Source of the DNA: a virus
IMG/VR virus record: IMGVR_UViG_3300005602_000003
Span: 1-64,000 of that record
Length of the DNA: 64,000 nucleotides
Reading direction: 5' to 3' (one strand)
Made by a program: the position numbers and the translations under genes. Under the pieces are notes generated by a model, which was not told the origin of the DNA, searched no databases, and saw nothing but the letters and a program-made list of their open reading frames with translations. This document shows, piece after piece, positions 1 to 6,722 of the stretch. Each line of letters starts with the position of its first letter. Positions within the stretch are counted from its first letter, which is position 1.

Positions 1-59
1 AGGAAGCCACGGATTTGGCCCTCAACGATCGGCCGGATGATTTTTTCCAAAGGGTCCAT
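1..59 (-). CDS. Partial leftward CDS, N-terminus only
   Basis: An ATG at 59 opens a frame that runs off the left edge and begins MDPLEKIIRPIVEGQIRGFL. It lies 27 bases downstream of a good sigma70-like promoter (86-114), and this supports expression. No clear Shine-Dalgarno is visible; a degenerate copy of the palindrome family (about 65-80) sits in the leader. I do not recognise a function. The charged N-terminus has no signal peptide or membrane segment in the visible part. Confidence 0.5.
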   Translation of the reverse strand, partial: MDPLEKIIRPIVEGQIRGF

Positions 60-64
60 GGCTC

Positions 65-80
65 GCCCCGCGTCAGCGTG
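65..80. repeat. Degenerate CCCGCG/CGTGGG palindrome
   Basis: CCCCGCGTCAGCGTGGG-like copy of the dispersed family, with one arm mutated. It lies between the promoter and the start codon of the partial leftward gene. Confidence 0.55.
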
Positions 81-85
81 GGCCG

Positions 86-114
86 AACGTAGTCAAAAAG
101 AATACGGGTGTCAA
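86..114 (-). promoter_or_regulatory. sigma70-like promoter, leftward
   Basis: On the minus strand TTGACA (114-109), 17 bases, then TACGTT (91-86). The spacer ends in TGAC just before the -10, as in the promoter at 57196-57224. It points into the partial gene that starts at 59. Confidence 0.6.
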
Positions 115-416
115 GTCGCCTTGTAGAAAGCCTCGCGAGTAATTTTCGTCAGGGCCGGGTAGCCGCCGTCGAAGGTGATCTTGGTGGCGGCGAGACTAAG
201 GTCGCTCCACACGCCGGTTGGCCCCGCTGCGCCATAGAGCGAATCGCTGATGTGTTGCAACACCTCGTCGATGCAAGCGCTCAGGCGTTGATGCAGCAAG
301 TCCTCGGCAGACACCATCGGCTTCACCGGCATGAGAGACGCCGCGCGGACGATGGCGGGAGATGCCATGAAGGAGATGAGGCTGGTGAGGAGGGTGCGGC
401 GGGAGGTTTGGATCAT
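111..416 (-). CDS. Exported small protein with Tat/Sec-like signal
   Basis: A 101-residue protein. The upstream in-frame ATG at 470 was rejected because ATG 416 overlaps the stop of the preceding gene by four bases (ATGA). The N-terminus carries SRRTLLTSL followed by a hydrophobic stretch and an Ala-rich cleavage region (IVRAAS), so a Tat- or Sec-type signal peptide is likely. The mature part is short and has no motif I recognise. Family inference: small exported proteins of this type occur in alphaproteobacterial prophages. Function unknown. Confidence 0.65.
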   Translation of the reverse strand: MIQTSRRTLLTSLISFMASPAIVRAASLMPVKPMVSAEDLLHQRLSACIDEVLQHISDSLYGAAGPTGVWSDLSLAATKITFDGGYPALTKITREAFYKAT

Positions 417-631
417 TTCTTCGGTTCCTTGGGCAACGGAGGCGGCACTGCCAGTCCAATCAAAAACCATGGCATCTGCGCCCAGAGACGCTTGAGCTTT
501 TCCTCGTCGGTTTCTTTTGTTTGTTCAGTCATAGGGCAGACCTCAAGAACTCGGAGGCGAGGTGGGGGGTGTTGAATCAGGTTGTAGAGCCGGTGGGCGC
601 AGTAGGGATCGAGCTCGTTGTAGTAATTCAT
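413..631 (-). CDS. Small protein with methyltransferase-like leader
   Basis: A 72-residue ORF coupled by ATGA overlaps to the methyltransferase upstream (628) and the exported protein downstream (416). The first 19 residues, MNYYNELDPYCAHRLYNLI, look like the leader I associate with phage cytosine methyltransferases, but no catalytic domain follows. The second half, from Met34 (base 532), is acidic and ends in a short hydrophobic run (WFLIGLAV) and prolines. It may be a fusion, a decayed methyltransferase start, or a real gene that begins at 532. Confidence 0.5.
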   Translation of the reverse strand: MNYYNELDPYCAHRLYNLIQHPPPRLRVLEVCPMTEQTKETDEEKLKRLWAQMPWFLIGLAVPPPLPKEPKK

Positions 632-1347
632 TTGGTGAGCCGCCGCTCGATCATAGCCGCGTACTCCGGGTTGGCCTCAATCAAGATTGCGTGACGGCCA
701 AGATTGGCTGCAGCTTCGCCCGTCGTGCCGCTGCCGGCGGTGATGTCAAGTACGATCTCGTTCGGTCGGCTATACGTCGCGATCAACCATTCCATCAGAG
801 CCACCGGCTTTTGCGTCGGGTGACACTTTGTCGGATCGTCGTTATTGATGATCGAGATTTCGAGAACGCTCGTCGGGTAGCGTTCAGTCGAGCCGCCTGA
901 AACAATCTCTTGAGTCTTCGCGCCATAATTTTTCCCGTGCGAAGTCTGAGTCGCGGCGTGAACTGGTTCGTGCCCCTGCGTCATCTGCGGATTATAGACC
1001 GGCGGCGCGCGATAGAAAACTAGAACGTGCTCGTGAACGCGCAACGGCTGGCGCTTCGCATTCAGGAAGCCGGTTGGTTTATTTTTACGCCAAATCAGGT
1101 CGTAGCGAAAATCTTCGAGATTGCTGCAAATCAATTGCGCGGCGAACGGTTCGGCTGCCATGAGCACAATAGCCGCGGCCGGCTTCGCGACGCGACGCAG
1201 CTCGCGCCACATCGACGCAAAGGCAATCGGTTTGTCCCAGGCATTCTGCGTTTTGCCGTACGGAAGATCCGATAGCACGAGGTCGACAGAAGCTGTGCGC
1301 AGCTTCACAAGCACTTCGAGACAGTCGCCAACGCAGATTTTGTGCAT
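628..1347 (-). CDS. DNA N6-adenine/N4-cytosine methyltransferase (beta-type)
   Basis: A 239-residue AdoMet-dependent DNA methyltransferase. The catalytic motif SDLPYG lies at about residues 26-31 (a D-x-P-Y variant). The AdoMet motif DITAGSGTTG is at about 201-210, preceded by HPTQKP. This order (catalytic motif first) is that of the beta class, which methylates an exocyclic amino group. No restriction endonuclease is adjacent, so it is probably an orphan enzyme protecting phage DNA or altering regulation. Start: ATG 1347 is preferred over an upstream TTG (1380), which overlaps the -35 box. The ATG is only five bases past the -10, so the mRNA may be leaderless. Confidence 0.85.
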   Translation of the reverse strand: MHKICVGDCLEVLVKLRTASVDLVLSDLPYGKTQNAWDKPIAFASMWRELRRVAKPAAAIVLMAAEPFAAQLICSNLEDFRYDLIWRKNKPTGFLNAKRQPLRVHEHVLVFYRAPPVYNPQMTQGHEPVHAATQTSHGKNYGAKTQEIVSGGSTERYPTSVLEISIINNDDPTKCHPTQKPVALMEWLIATYSRPNEIVLDITAGSGTTGEAAANLGRHAILIEANPEYAAMIERRLTK

Positions 1348-1352
1348 GTAGT

Positions 1353-1380
1353 TTCGTAGCACAAAACGAAGCGTAGTCAA
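1353..1380 (-). promoter_or_regulatory. sigma70-like promoter for methyltransferase
   Basis: Minus strand TTGACT (1380-1375), 16 bases, TACGAA (1358-1353). Transcription would begin at or very near the ATG at 1347, leaving no room for a ribosome binding site. Confidence 0.5.
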
Positions 1381-1687
1381 ATCGAATACATTTTTCCACG
1401 GATTCTGGGGGGCGGGTATTGAGGCTTACCCTAGAACAAAATAACGAAGGGACCATCGCCCGAAATAAAGTTGCGTGGGAGGGTCTGCAGGCGACATATC
1501 GTGTCGCGCGCCGAGGGCACTATGACCGTACAGTTAGCGTCGCGAATACGGTAACGAGACCGTGAACAAGCGCGCTTCGAAAGCGTAGTCGATCGAGGCT
1601 CGATAGGTCGATCGTAGATATATCAATGGGTTAGCTCGAAACGGGCAAGCACTTGTAAGTCATTGCCTGGGGGGTTTGTCGAGATGG

Positions 1688-1720
1688 CGGGTAGGTCGGG
1701 TTTGCCGGGTCGAATCGGGT
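1688..1720 (+). repeat. Four helically phased CGGGT repeats
   Basis: CGGGT at 1688, 1697, 1706 and 1716, about one helical turn apart. Same-face protein binding sites are plausible. Confidence 0.4.
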
Positions 1721-1740
1721 GGCGCGCGGAGCGATTCGTT

Positions 1741-1756
1741 ATCACAACTACGTGAT
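1741..1756. promoter_or_regulatory. Operator-like inverted repeat
   Basis: ATCAC (1741-1745) and GTGAT (1752-1756) separated by six bases, 64 bases before the HTH start codon. The size and symmetry fit a dimeric HTH repressor site. Confidence 0.35.
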
Positions 1757-1819
1757 ACGCGGTGCCGGCGGCCGAAGTCGAGCAAGCGTGCAACCGAACT
1801 AAACTGCTATATCTCCCGG

Positions 1820-2113
1820 ATGGGCTCAAACATACCCTTTGCGCGGGTGCTCGATCAGCTCGGGTGGTCAATCCGCGTCGCCGCGATCGAGCTCCAGGTC
1901 GGCCGGTCGACAATCAAATGGTGGCGCACCGCGCGGAGCGGCGTGCCGCCTGGCGTGCTCCAGCGCTTGCAAAGTGAGCTGGCGCGTCAGCACGAATCGG
2001 CAATGGCGGATCTACAAAGCGTGCGGCCGACGAGCGAGCGTCGCGGGAATAGCGCGCTAGGCGCCTGGCGAGCAAGGCGCGCTCAAATGCGCGACCAGGA
2101 ATCGACCAAATAG
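1820..2113 (+). CDS. Small HTH DNA-binding protein
   Basis: A 97-residue protein from ATG 1820; the long N-terminal extension from 1676 looks non-coding. Residues about 8-35 (RVLDQLGWSIRVAAIELQVG and on) have the spacing of a helix-turn-helix, followed by WWRTARSGVP, which resembles the recognition end of Cro/repressor-like folds. The tail is basic. It is the only rightward gene in the left block and converges on the Dam-type methyltransferase with a 31-base 3' overlap. It probably regulates the 1381-1819 region. Confidence 0.55.
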   Translation: MGSNIPFARVLDQLGWSIRVAAIELQVGRSTIKWWRTARSGVPPGVLQRLQSELARQHESAMADLQSVRPTSERRGNSALGAWRARRAQMRDQESTK

Positions 2114-2571
2114 CCGGCAATGCCACACTGGCGCAGCGCCACCAGGTCAGACTCGCCAAACGATACCAAGCAAGCCGGGGCGCCGCTATTTGCTGCGGCC
2201 TTGGTGCCGTCCGGCCGATGGAAATAAAGCCGATCAGCAAGAAACAAAATCCCGCTGGCGCTTGCCCATATCGGCTCAAACCATTCCGCCTCGGTGCGGG
2301 CGTGAACCAACACAACGCCGTTCCCGTGCTCCGCCATGCGAGTAAGCCACCTGCCTACCTGATACCGATCGAACGGCGGGTTAAGCCATACACGCCCATA
2401 CCAAGGTCGTTCTAACCCGCCTTCCGTGTAGCTCGCCGCAGCGCAAGGCCACGGCTGCGGGATACACGCGCATGGATCAAGATCGAACACGCCTAAGCTA
2501 TCAATAATCCACTTAGGCGTGATCCACGATTGCGAATCGCCAACAGTCTTTTGGTGACTGCCAAGTGTCAC
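2083..2571 (-). CDS. Phage Dam-type N6-adenine methyltransferase
   Basis: A 162-residue protein with DLDPCA at about 30-35 and the catalytic WLNPPF at about 62-67 (N-P-P-F, the D/N-PP-Y/F motif). This is the arrangement of the phage DNA N-6-adenine-methyltransferase family (PF05869). The GTG start overlaps the stop of the upstream small gene (GTGA), so the two are coupled. With the enzyme at 628-1347 the phage has two adenine-type methyltransferases, probably for evading host restriction. Confidence 0.85.
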   Translation of the reverse strand: MTLGSHQKTVGDSQSWITPKWIIDSLGVFDLDPCACIPQPWPCAAASYTEGGLERPWYGRVWLNPPFDRYQVGRWLTRMAEHGNGVVLVHARTEAEWFEPIWASASGILFLADRLYFHRPDGTKAAANSGAPACLVSFGESDLVALRQCGIAGYLVDSWSRI

Positions 2572-2753
2572 AAGCGCACGCTTGGCGTATTACGCCCGAT
2601 CTCGCCACGATAACCAGCGCGCGCGGCTTCCTGCAGATCGGTCGCCAGATTGGAAATGTACGTTTCGAGCGTCGATTCGCTGGTCATCGGATTGCCCGTC
2701 CGTGCGATTCGTGCGCCCGCCTTGCGCATTGTCTCTTTCGTGAGCTCGACCAT
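2568..2753 (-). CDS. Small hypothetical protein
   Basis: 61 residues, mostly charged and helical (MVELTKETMRKAGARIARTG at the start). ATG 2753 is preceded by GGGGAAGC as a ribosome site and a promoter at 2791-2819. Coupled to the Dam-type gene. No motif recognised. Confidence 0.65.
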   Translation of the reverse strand: MVELTKETMRKAGARIARTGNPMTSESTLETYISNLATDLQEAARAGYRGEIGRNTPSVRL

Positions 2754-2790
2754 TTCGCTTCCCCATAGCGGACCTATCGCCGCGATCTCT

Positions 2791-2819
2791 TACATACTCT
2801 TTACTGGTTAGTCCGTCAA
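2791..2819 (-). promoter_or_regulatory. sigma70-like promoter for the Dam operon
   Basis: Minus strand TTGACG (2819-2814), 17 bases, TATGTA (2796-2791). It shares GTAAAGAGTAT around the -10 with the promoter at 3222-3250. Its -35 overlaps the 3' end of the next gene upstream. Confidence 0.65.
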
Positions 2820-3163
2820 GGCGTGTGCGCTAATTCATCCGCATAAAAATCCAGCCATTCGACGCACGCTAGCTGATTAGGCTCGCGACAAGCCTCGCGC
2901 ACGTACGCCACGCCGTCACTTGTCAGTGGATTTTCCAAAAACTCGCCGCACATATGACAATGTTGCGGACAATCCGCTTCACCACCACCATCGCAATAAG
3001 GCCCGGCTGGATAATCGTCGCTGTCCCAGCAAAGATCGCACGAAGCGATTTCTTTTGCACTAGGCACCTTTGTCGGCGTTTCGGCAAAAATCTTTTCGTG
3101 GAGCTTGTCCGCGCACACTTCACAATACAAAGCGGCTCGGTAAACATATGCTAGCTTGCTCAT
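2816..3163 (-). CDS. Cysteine-rich putative zinc-binding protein
   Basis: 115 residues from ATG 3163, preceded by a strong AGGAGG eight bases away (a GTG at 3169 is too close to it). Cysteine pairs YCEVC, CDLC, DCPQHC and HMCGEF suggest two zinc knuckles. The C-terminal third is helical and acidic. Conserved-looking phage protein of unknown role, in an independently promoted transcript. Confidence 0.65.
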   Translation of the reverse strand: MSKLAYVYRAALYCEVCADKLHEKIFAETPTKVPSAKEIASCDLCWDSDDYPAGPYCDGGGEADCPQHCHMCGEFLENPLTSDGVAYVREACREPNQLACVEWLDFYADELAHTP

Positions 3164-3198
3164 TCTCACTTCCTCCTATCCGGTCACGAAAAGTTGAA

Positions 3199-3212
3199 CC
3201 CGCGATCGCGGG
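3199..3212. repeat. Palindrome CCCGCGATCGCGGG
   Basis: Perfect 14-base palindrome in the mRNA leader of the cysteine-rich gene, between its promoter and ribosome site. Confidence 0.7.
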
Positions 3213-3221
3213 ACGACATTT

Positions 3222-3250
3222 CATATACTCTTTAGGGATTAGGGAGTCAA
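3222..3250 (-). promoter_or_regulatory. sigma70-like promoter, leftward
   Basis: Minus strand TTGACT (3250-3245), 17 bases, TATATG (3227-3222). Best-scoring promoter by eye in the left block; drives the cysteine-rich gene. Confidence 0.7.
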
Positions 3251-3263
3251 GCGTGGTGAAGGG

Positions 3264-3448
3264 TTGAAGGGTGAATAGTTTTTTTCACATCGCAAACTCG
3301 CCTATGTTTATACTCCCCTACGGGGCCTATGTGTGGGAGATAAATCAGCCTCACATAGCGACCTTATATCTATTCATACTATTCAACTATTCAGTAATAT
3401 AATAAAAACAAAGGCTTATCGCTGAATAGTCGGTGAACAGTTGACGAG
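3264..3448. other. Candidate replication origin (AT-rich, iterons)
   Basis: This gap is AT-rich in a GC-rich genome and lies at the 3' end of the primase/helicase gene. The octamer ACTATTCA occurs at 3378-3385 and 3386-3393 (TCTATTCA at 3369-3376) and inverted as TGAATAGT at 3272-3279 and 3423-3430, with a near copy TGAACAGT at 3434-3441. A stem CTATGTG (3328-3334)/CACATAG (3352-3358) separates them. Iterons, AT-rich DNA and a stem beside a replication gene are typical origin features; assignment is inference. Confidence 0.45.
3328..3358. repeat. Stem-loop in origin-like gap
   Basis: Arms CTATGTG and CACATAG with a further GG/CC pair inside after one T-T mismatch; loop of about 11 bases. Confidence 0.5.
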
Positions 3449-5836
3449 TTACCCTCTCGTTTTCCACACATCGGCTTTTTCGCGCCACCTCCATGCGCCG
3501 AACGAGCGTTCCCAAATGTCGCGACATTCTTTCAATTCGGGTATTTTCCACCAATTACCGTCCTTTTTGTGCAATTTTTCGCAAGACTGTTCACCCAAAA
3601 ACCGGCCCAATGCGGTCACGTTCACGTCTCCGGGCCTCGTAGAATGTTCCCTCGCGAGGTTCAGTAGAACATGTGCGGGAACATGCCCGCTCGCTGTCGA
3701 ATTGACCGGCAACGTCGCGTCCTGGAGCAACGTTGCCCACCATGTTCCGATCGGCGACAAGCTCCGCTCTTTCTGCAATCTCAGGGCCTCGTTGTGGATC
3801 ACTTGGCGCGGATGCCAGTCGCCCAGCTTGGCGCGCTGCAGGTCGAACAGCATGGCGGCGAGCCCGTCTCCGCTCAACTCTTCGTGAAGAGCTCTGAAAT
3901 AGGCCCTGTCCCCCACCTTGGCGGCCGACACATTGAAGATCGCATAACGGCGTTCGTCATGGCTGGTCGGCACCACCCAATCGGCATTGGCCGCCATGAT
4001 GACGTGCAGCCGGTTCCGCCACGGCGTTGCGTCGATGCCTTTTTGCTCGATCATGAGCGCTGGCTCGGTCAGCATCCCCTTGAGCACCGACTCGCCCTGC
4101 TTGTCACCGGCCCAGAACGCTTCATCGGCGAACAGCAGCAGGCAATTGCGCAGGTGGCCATTGAACGCCCCGACCAAGTGCTTGCTGTTGAAGATCTGCA
4201 GCCCATGCTGGCCGAACAGCCTCTTGAGCGCGTTCGCGAAGCTCCCCTTGCCGCTCCCCTTGTCGCCGCGGAACACCAAGGCCACCTCGGCTCGCTCGCC
4301 GGGGTGCTGCACCGCCCAGGCCGCGAACCGCAAAATGTAGCCGGCCGCCTCCGCATCTCCGGCCGCCAGCACGTTCACGATATGCTCGCGCATTCGTGAC
4401 CAGTCGCCAGCCTTCGGTTCGACCGCAAAACCGTTCCACAAGTTCAGGTATCCGGCCGGTATCGTGCCTTCTGGTGAAAGATCAATGCCTTCGTAACTCT
4501 TTCTCCCGGGCCACTTCAGCCAATAGGCTCCGATCGGCTTCGATTCGTCAGCAACCTTGACGTACTTATGGGCGTATCGTTCGGCGAAACTTTTGAAGCT
4601 CTGAAAGGACGGTACGCGCAATTGCGCATCCACTTTGCTAGGCACCCACCCCAGAACGAGGCATTTTCCGCCCATATCGCCTATTACGCAGAACTGGTCG
4701 TTAAGACTTATCAATGGGTTATTGGGCGTCGTTGCGCCTTTGAACGCGGCGTCAAGTTCCGGCATCGCCTCGGCCGCATGATGCCCGTTCGCCTCCTTGA
4801 CCGGTTCACCCGCCGCAGGCGGGTCGAAAGGGCTGAATTCTTCTGGCACCGTCTCTCGCGGCGTCCGGCTCGGCGGCGTCCACCCAGGCTGCACCTCGCG
4901 CGCCAGGATCACCAAGCGCCCAAAGCCGGTGCGGGTCGGCGGCGAGCGGAACAGGTGCGCCCACTCGGCATCGACATCGGCGGCCGTGTACTTGCCGGAC
5001 TTGGCCGAAAAGTCGTGCCCGAGAGCGCGCCCGGCTTCCGAGCCATCGGTGGCCGCCCAGATCGCCATGATCCCGGCCTTCCACGCCTTCCAGCCCAGAT
5101 CCGGGTTTGTGATGACGGCGATCGCCGCAGCCACATCCTCGATCGGCACCGGTTCGTCCAGGCTCGCCGCAAGGTCCGTCATCGCCTCGCAGGCCGGATC
5201 CTTGGCCCATTCCGGCGGCTGCCCGAGCTCAAGACGTTGCTGCGGGGCCTGGGTGCTCTTCGGTTCCCCGGGTCGGTTTTCGAACCAGTGCAGCAGTTCC
5301 GCCGGCAACGGAACGGGCACCGTCTGGTTGAGCCACGCGTAACGCTGGCCGCTGCGGTGCATGGAAGGTGGCACTACCACCAGCCCGCCGTCGCCGCGGA
5401 TGTCGAGCCCGTGGCCATCGTTGGACGGCACCGGGCCACTGGCCGCGTAATAGAGGTGTCGGCCGATCCCAGGCCGGCCGGATCGAGCCGAGAGGGTCTT
5501 CTGCAACGGGCTCTTGATCGCGCTTTTGAGCGTGGCCACGCCGTCAGGGCCGTCGATGTCCACCACCGCAAGCCCGGAGCGCTGGCCGGTCACCACCCCC
5601 ACATTGGCGTCGGGCCAGTCGCGCCACCAGGCTTCGAGCTGTGCCGGGTCGGTCGACGCCAAGGCGTGCTGGATGCCGGTCTTGGGCGGACGCGGGTGCT
5701 TGCCGGCCGACTTGCACTTCGCGCCGCGCCAGCAGGTGCAGACGCGCTCGCCGTTGACGACACGGATACTATGAAGAGGAAGGACGGGCCACCCGCGCGC
5801 CGCGCACTGCAGCGCTGCATCTAGTAGGTCGTTCAT
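3449..5836 (-). CDS. Bifunctional primase-polymerase / helicase
   Basis: A 795-residue replication protein. Residues 1-170 are a prim-pol domain (PF09250 type): GWPVLPL near the start and the metal-binding LAVVDIDG at about 89-96. Residues about 235-320 resemble a primase C-terminal helical domain. Residues about 515-660 are a P-loop helicase/NTPase with Walker A GDKGSGKGS (524-532) and Walker B LLLFADE (566-572), as in phage D5/DUF5906-type helicases. It would prime and unwind at the origin. Residues about 339-346 (PPAAGEPV) in the interdomain linker are encoded by a palindrome copy at 4809-4823. No Shine-Dalgarno is evident; a hairpin (5840-5875) sits just before the ATG. Confidence 0.88.
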   Translation of the reverse strand: MNDLLDAALQCAARGWPVLPLHSIRVVNGERVCTCWRGAKCKSAGKHPRPPKTGIQHALASTDPAQLEAWWRDWPDANVGVVTGQRSGLAVVDIDGPDGVATLKSAIKSPLQKTLSARSGRPGIGRHLYYAASGPVPSNDGHGLDIRGDGGLVVVPPSMHRSGQRYAWLNQTVPVPLPAELLHWFENRPGEPKSTQAPQQRLELGQPPEWAKDPACEAMTDLAASLDEPVPIEDVAAAIAVITNPDLGWKAWKAGIMAIWAATDGSEAGRALGHDFSAKSGKYTAADVDAEWAHLFRSPPTRTGFGRLVILAREVQPGWTPPSRTPRETVPEEFSPFDPPAAGEPVKEANGHHAAEAMPELDAAFKGATTPNNPLISLNDQFCVIGDMGGKCLVLGWVPSKVDAQLRVPSFQSFKSFAERYAHKYVKVADESKPIGAYWLKWPGRKSYEGIDLSPEGTIPAGYLNLWNGFAVEPKAGDWSRMREHIVNVLAAGDAEAAGYILRFAAWAVQHPGERAEVALVFRGDKGSGKGSFANALKRLFGQHGLQIFNSKHLVGAFNGHLRNCLLLFADEAFWAGDKQGESVLKGMLTEPALMIEQKGIDATPWRNRLHVIMAANADWVVPTSHDERRYAIFNVSAAKVGDRAYFRALHEELSGDGLAAMLFDLQRAKLGDWHPRQVIHNEALRLQKERSLSPIGTWWATLLQDATLPVNSTASGHVPAHVLLNLAREHSTRPGDVNVTALGRFLGEQSCEKLHKKDGNWWKIPELKECRDIWERSFGAWRWREKADVWKTRG
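4809..4823. repeat. In-gene palindrome CCCGCCGCAGGCGGG
   Basis: Encodes PAAGE in the linker between the primase and helicase domains, reading GGT-GAA on the minus strand. Confidence 0.75.
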
Positions 5837-5839
5837 TGA

Positions 5840-5875
5840 TCTAGCCTATTGCTTTGTGTTGCTGCTTAGGCTAGA
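5840..5875. promoter_or_regulatory. Hairpin immediately before primase start
   Basis: TCTAGCCTA (5840-5848) and TAGGCTAGA (5867-5875) form a perfect 9-bp stem with an 18-base loop, ending four bases from the ATG at 5836 in the leftward mRNA. It would hide the initiation region. Possible translational operator or protein-binding site. Confidence 0.5.
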
Positions 5876-6071
5876 AGATCGAGGCGAGCTCGGCCTCCAC
5901 AGCCTGGGTTTCGTCCACACGTCCCCTTGTCCGACCATCCAGGCCCCCGGCTTCATCCACCGGGGGCCTTCTTCTTGAGCGTGCCACGGAATCCCGCCAC
6001 GTTCCATCACCTTCTTGTGACCCCGCTGGCGCGGGGCGAGATTTCCGCTTGACTACATTTTTGGCTTGCAC
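5871..6071 (-). CDS. Doubtful 66-residue ORF
   Basis: Open frame in the leader of the primase gene, basic and rich in Arg/Pro. It contains a palindrome copy in frame (RPAPAG) and ends ELASIF 35 bases before the primase. No ribosome site and no leftward promoter seen; it spans the rightward promoter at 6049-6077. Listed as possible only. Confidence 0.25.
   Translation of the reverse strand: MQAKNVVKRKSRPAPAGSQEGDGTWRDSVARSRRRPPVDEAGGLDGRTRGRVDETQAVEAELASIF
5942..5976 (+). terminator. Terminator-like hairpin
   Basis: GGCCCCCGG (5942-5950) and CCGGGGGCC (5960-5968), followed on the plus strand by TTCTTCTT. No rightward gene ends here, so it may instead insulate the divergent region or act as a leader structure on the minus strand. 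Confidence 0.4.
6021..6036. repeat. Palindrome CCCCGCTGGCGCGGGG
   Basis: Perfect-arm class B copy with an internal TGGC loop. An identical copy is at 16116-16131. Confidence 0.75.
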
Positions 6072-6077
6072 TAAAGA
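6049..6077 (+). promoter_or_regulatory. Early rightward promoter candidate
   Basis: TTGACT (6049-6054), 17 bases, TAAAGA (6072-6077). It shares TAAAGAGTA with the leftward promoters at 2791 and 3222. It is placed to drive the long rightward operon that begins at 6182. The -10 is weak, so an activator may be needed. Confidence 0.5.
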
Positions 6078-6137
6078 GTACGGGTACGTTGAAATGTAGA
6101 GAACTCAGGACAACAACGGGAGCCGGTCATGGAAGCG

Positions 6138-6155
6138 GCCCGCCGAAAGGCGGGC
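6138..6155. repeat. Palindrome GCCCGCC-GAAA-GGCGGGC
   Basis: Stem with a GAAA tetraloop in the leader of the first early gene; such loops make stable RNA hairpins. Confidence 0.75.
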
Positions 6156-6181
6156 ATCCATGCGGCACGAGGGAGAATCAA

Positions 6182-6481
6182 ATGGACCCGACACTCAAAG
6201 CAAAATGGACAGCCACACTTCGCAGCGGTGAATATGTGCAAGGCACCGGCTGCCTTCGCACCAGTGCCGGACATTATTGCTGCCTAGGCGTTCTTTGTGT
6301 GGTCGCCGGTTTCAAAATGGACGAGGAAGGCTACAACGTCATCGACGCCGATGGCCGCGAAGTCGGTTATGCGCCAATCAAAGCCGCGACGAAGGCCGAG
6401 GATCTGATTACGCTGTACAGTATGAACGACGATGGCGTGCCGTTCGCCGACATCGCGGACTACATTGATGCCAAGCTCTGA
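6182..6481 (+). CDS. Conserved phage protein, YCCLGVLC type
   Basis: 99 residues. ATG 6182 follows GGGAGA; the ORF upstream to 6089 is leader. The centre carries HYCCLGVLCVV, a signature I know from many small phage proteins of unknown function, followed by an acidic C-terminal half. First gene of the early operon, so probably expressed immediately after infection. Confidence 0.7.
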   Translation: MDPTLKAKWTATLRSGEYVQGTGCLRTSAGHYCCLGVLCVVAGFKMDEEGYNVIDADGREVGYAPIKAATKAEDLITLYSMNDDGVPFADIADYIDAKL

Positions 6482-6722
6482 ACACGTTCGCGCAAAGGAC
6501 TGGCGCGAAGCGATCCCGCTGACGCGGGATGAACTCGGCCGCCTCATCGGCTACTCGGCCCAGTCCATCCAGCTCTTCGAGCTCGGCCACACACCGCCGC
6601 GCAATTTCGTCAATGCCAAACGCAAGGACAGGAAGATAGAGCCCAAGGTCTGGCTGCGCTACAAGGCAGCGTGCGCCGGCATCGACGCGTGGCTCAAGCA
6701 CAAGAGGAGGTTCGATTGGTGA
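6468..6722 (+). CDS. XRE-like HTH protein
   Basis: 84 residues from ATG 6468, overlapping the previous stop by 14 bases. PLTRDELGRLIGYSAQSIQL has the helix-turn-helix spacing of XRE-type regulators, followed by LFELGHTPP, where the recognition helix ends. The start of the motif (IPLTRD) is encoded by a palindrome copy (6513-6530). Likely an early transcription regulator. Contains a good ribosome site (AGAGGAGG, about 6702-6709) for the next gene. Confidence 0.65.
   Translation: MPSSEHVRAKDWREAIPLTRDELGRLIGYSAQSIQLFELGHTPPRNFVNAKRKDRKIEPKVWLRYKAACAGIDAWLKHKRRFDW
6513..6530. repeat. In-gene palindrome ATCCCGCTGACGCGGGAT
   Basis: 18-base class B palindrome encoding IPLTRD at the start of the HTH. 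Confidence 0.75.

Larger units (their letters stand above)
1381..1819. other. Intergenic regulatory region
   Basis: About 440 bases with no credible gene, between a leftward methyltransferase and a rightward HTH gene. It holds an inverted repeat ACGGT-N6-ACCGT (1548-1563), four CGGGT repeats spaced 9-10 bases apart (1688-1720), and ATCAC-N6-GTGAT (1741-1756). These are consistent with operators for the neighbouring HTH protein; no confident rightward promoter was found. Confidence 0.5.

Noticed and set aside
1348-1380. TTG start for the methyltransferase at 1380
   Set aside because: The extra 11 codons lie inside the promoter -35 and spacer; the domain begins at ATG 1347.
4568-5824. Long rightward ORF (418 codons) opposite the primase gene
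   Set aside because: It is Arg/His-rich with no motif and is the reverse of a well-supported domain protein in GC-rich DNA.
5837-6181. tRNA gene in the divergent region
   Set aside because: The GC hairpin looked tRNA-like but no anticodon arm, T-arm or CCA context fits. No tRNA was seen elsewhere by eye either.
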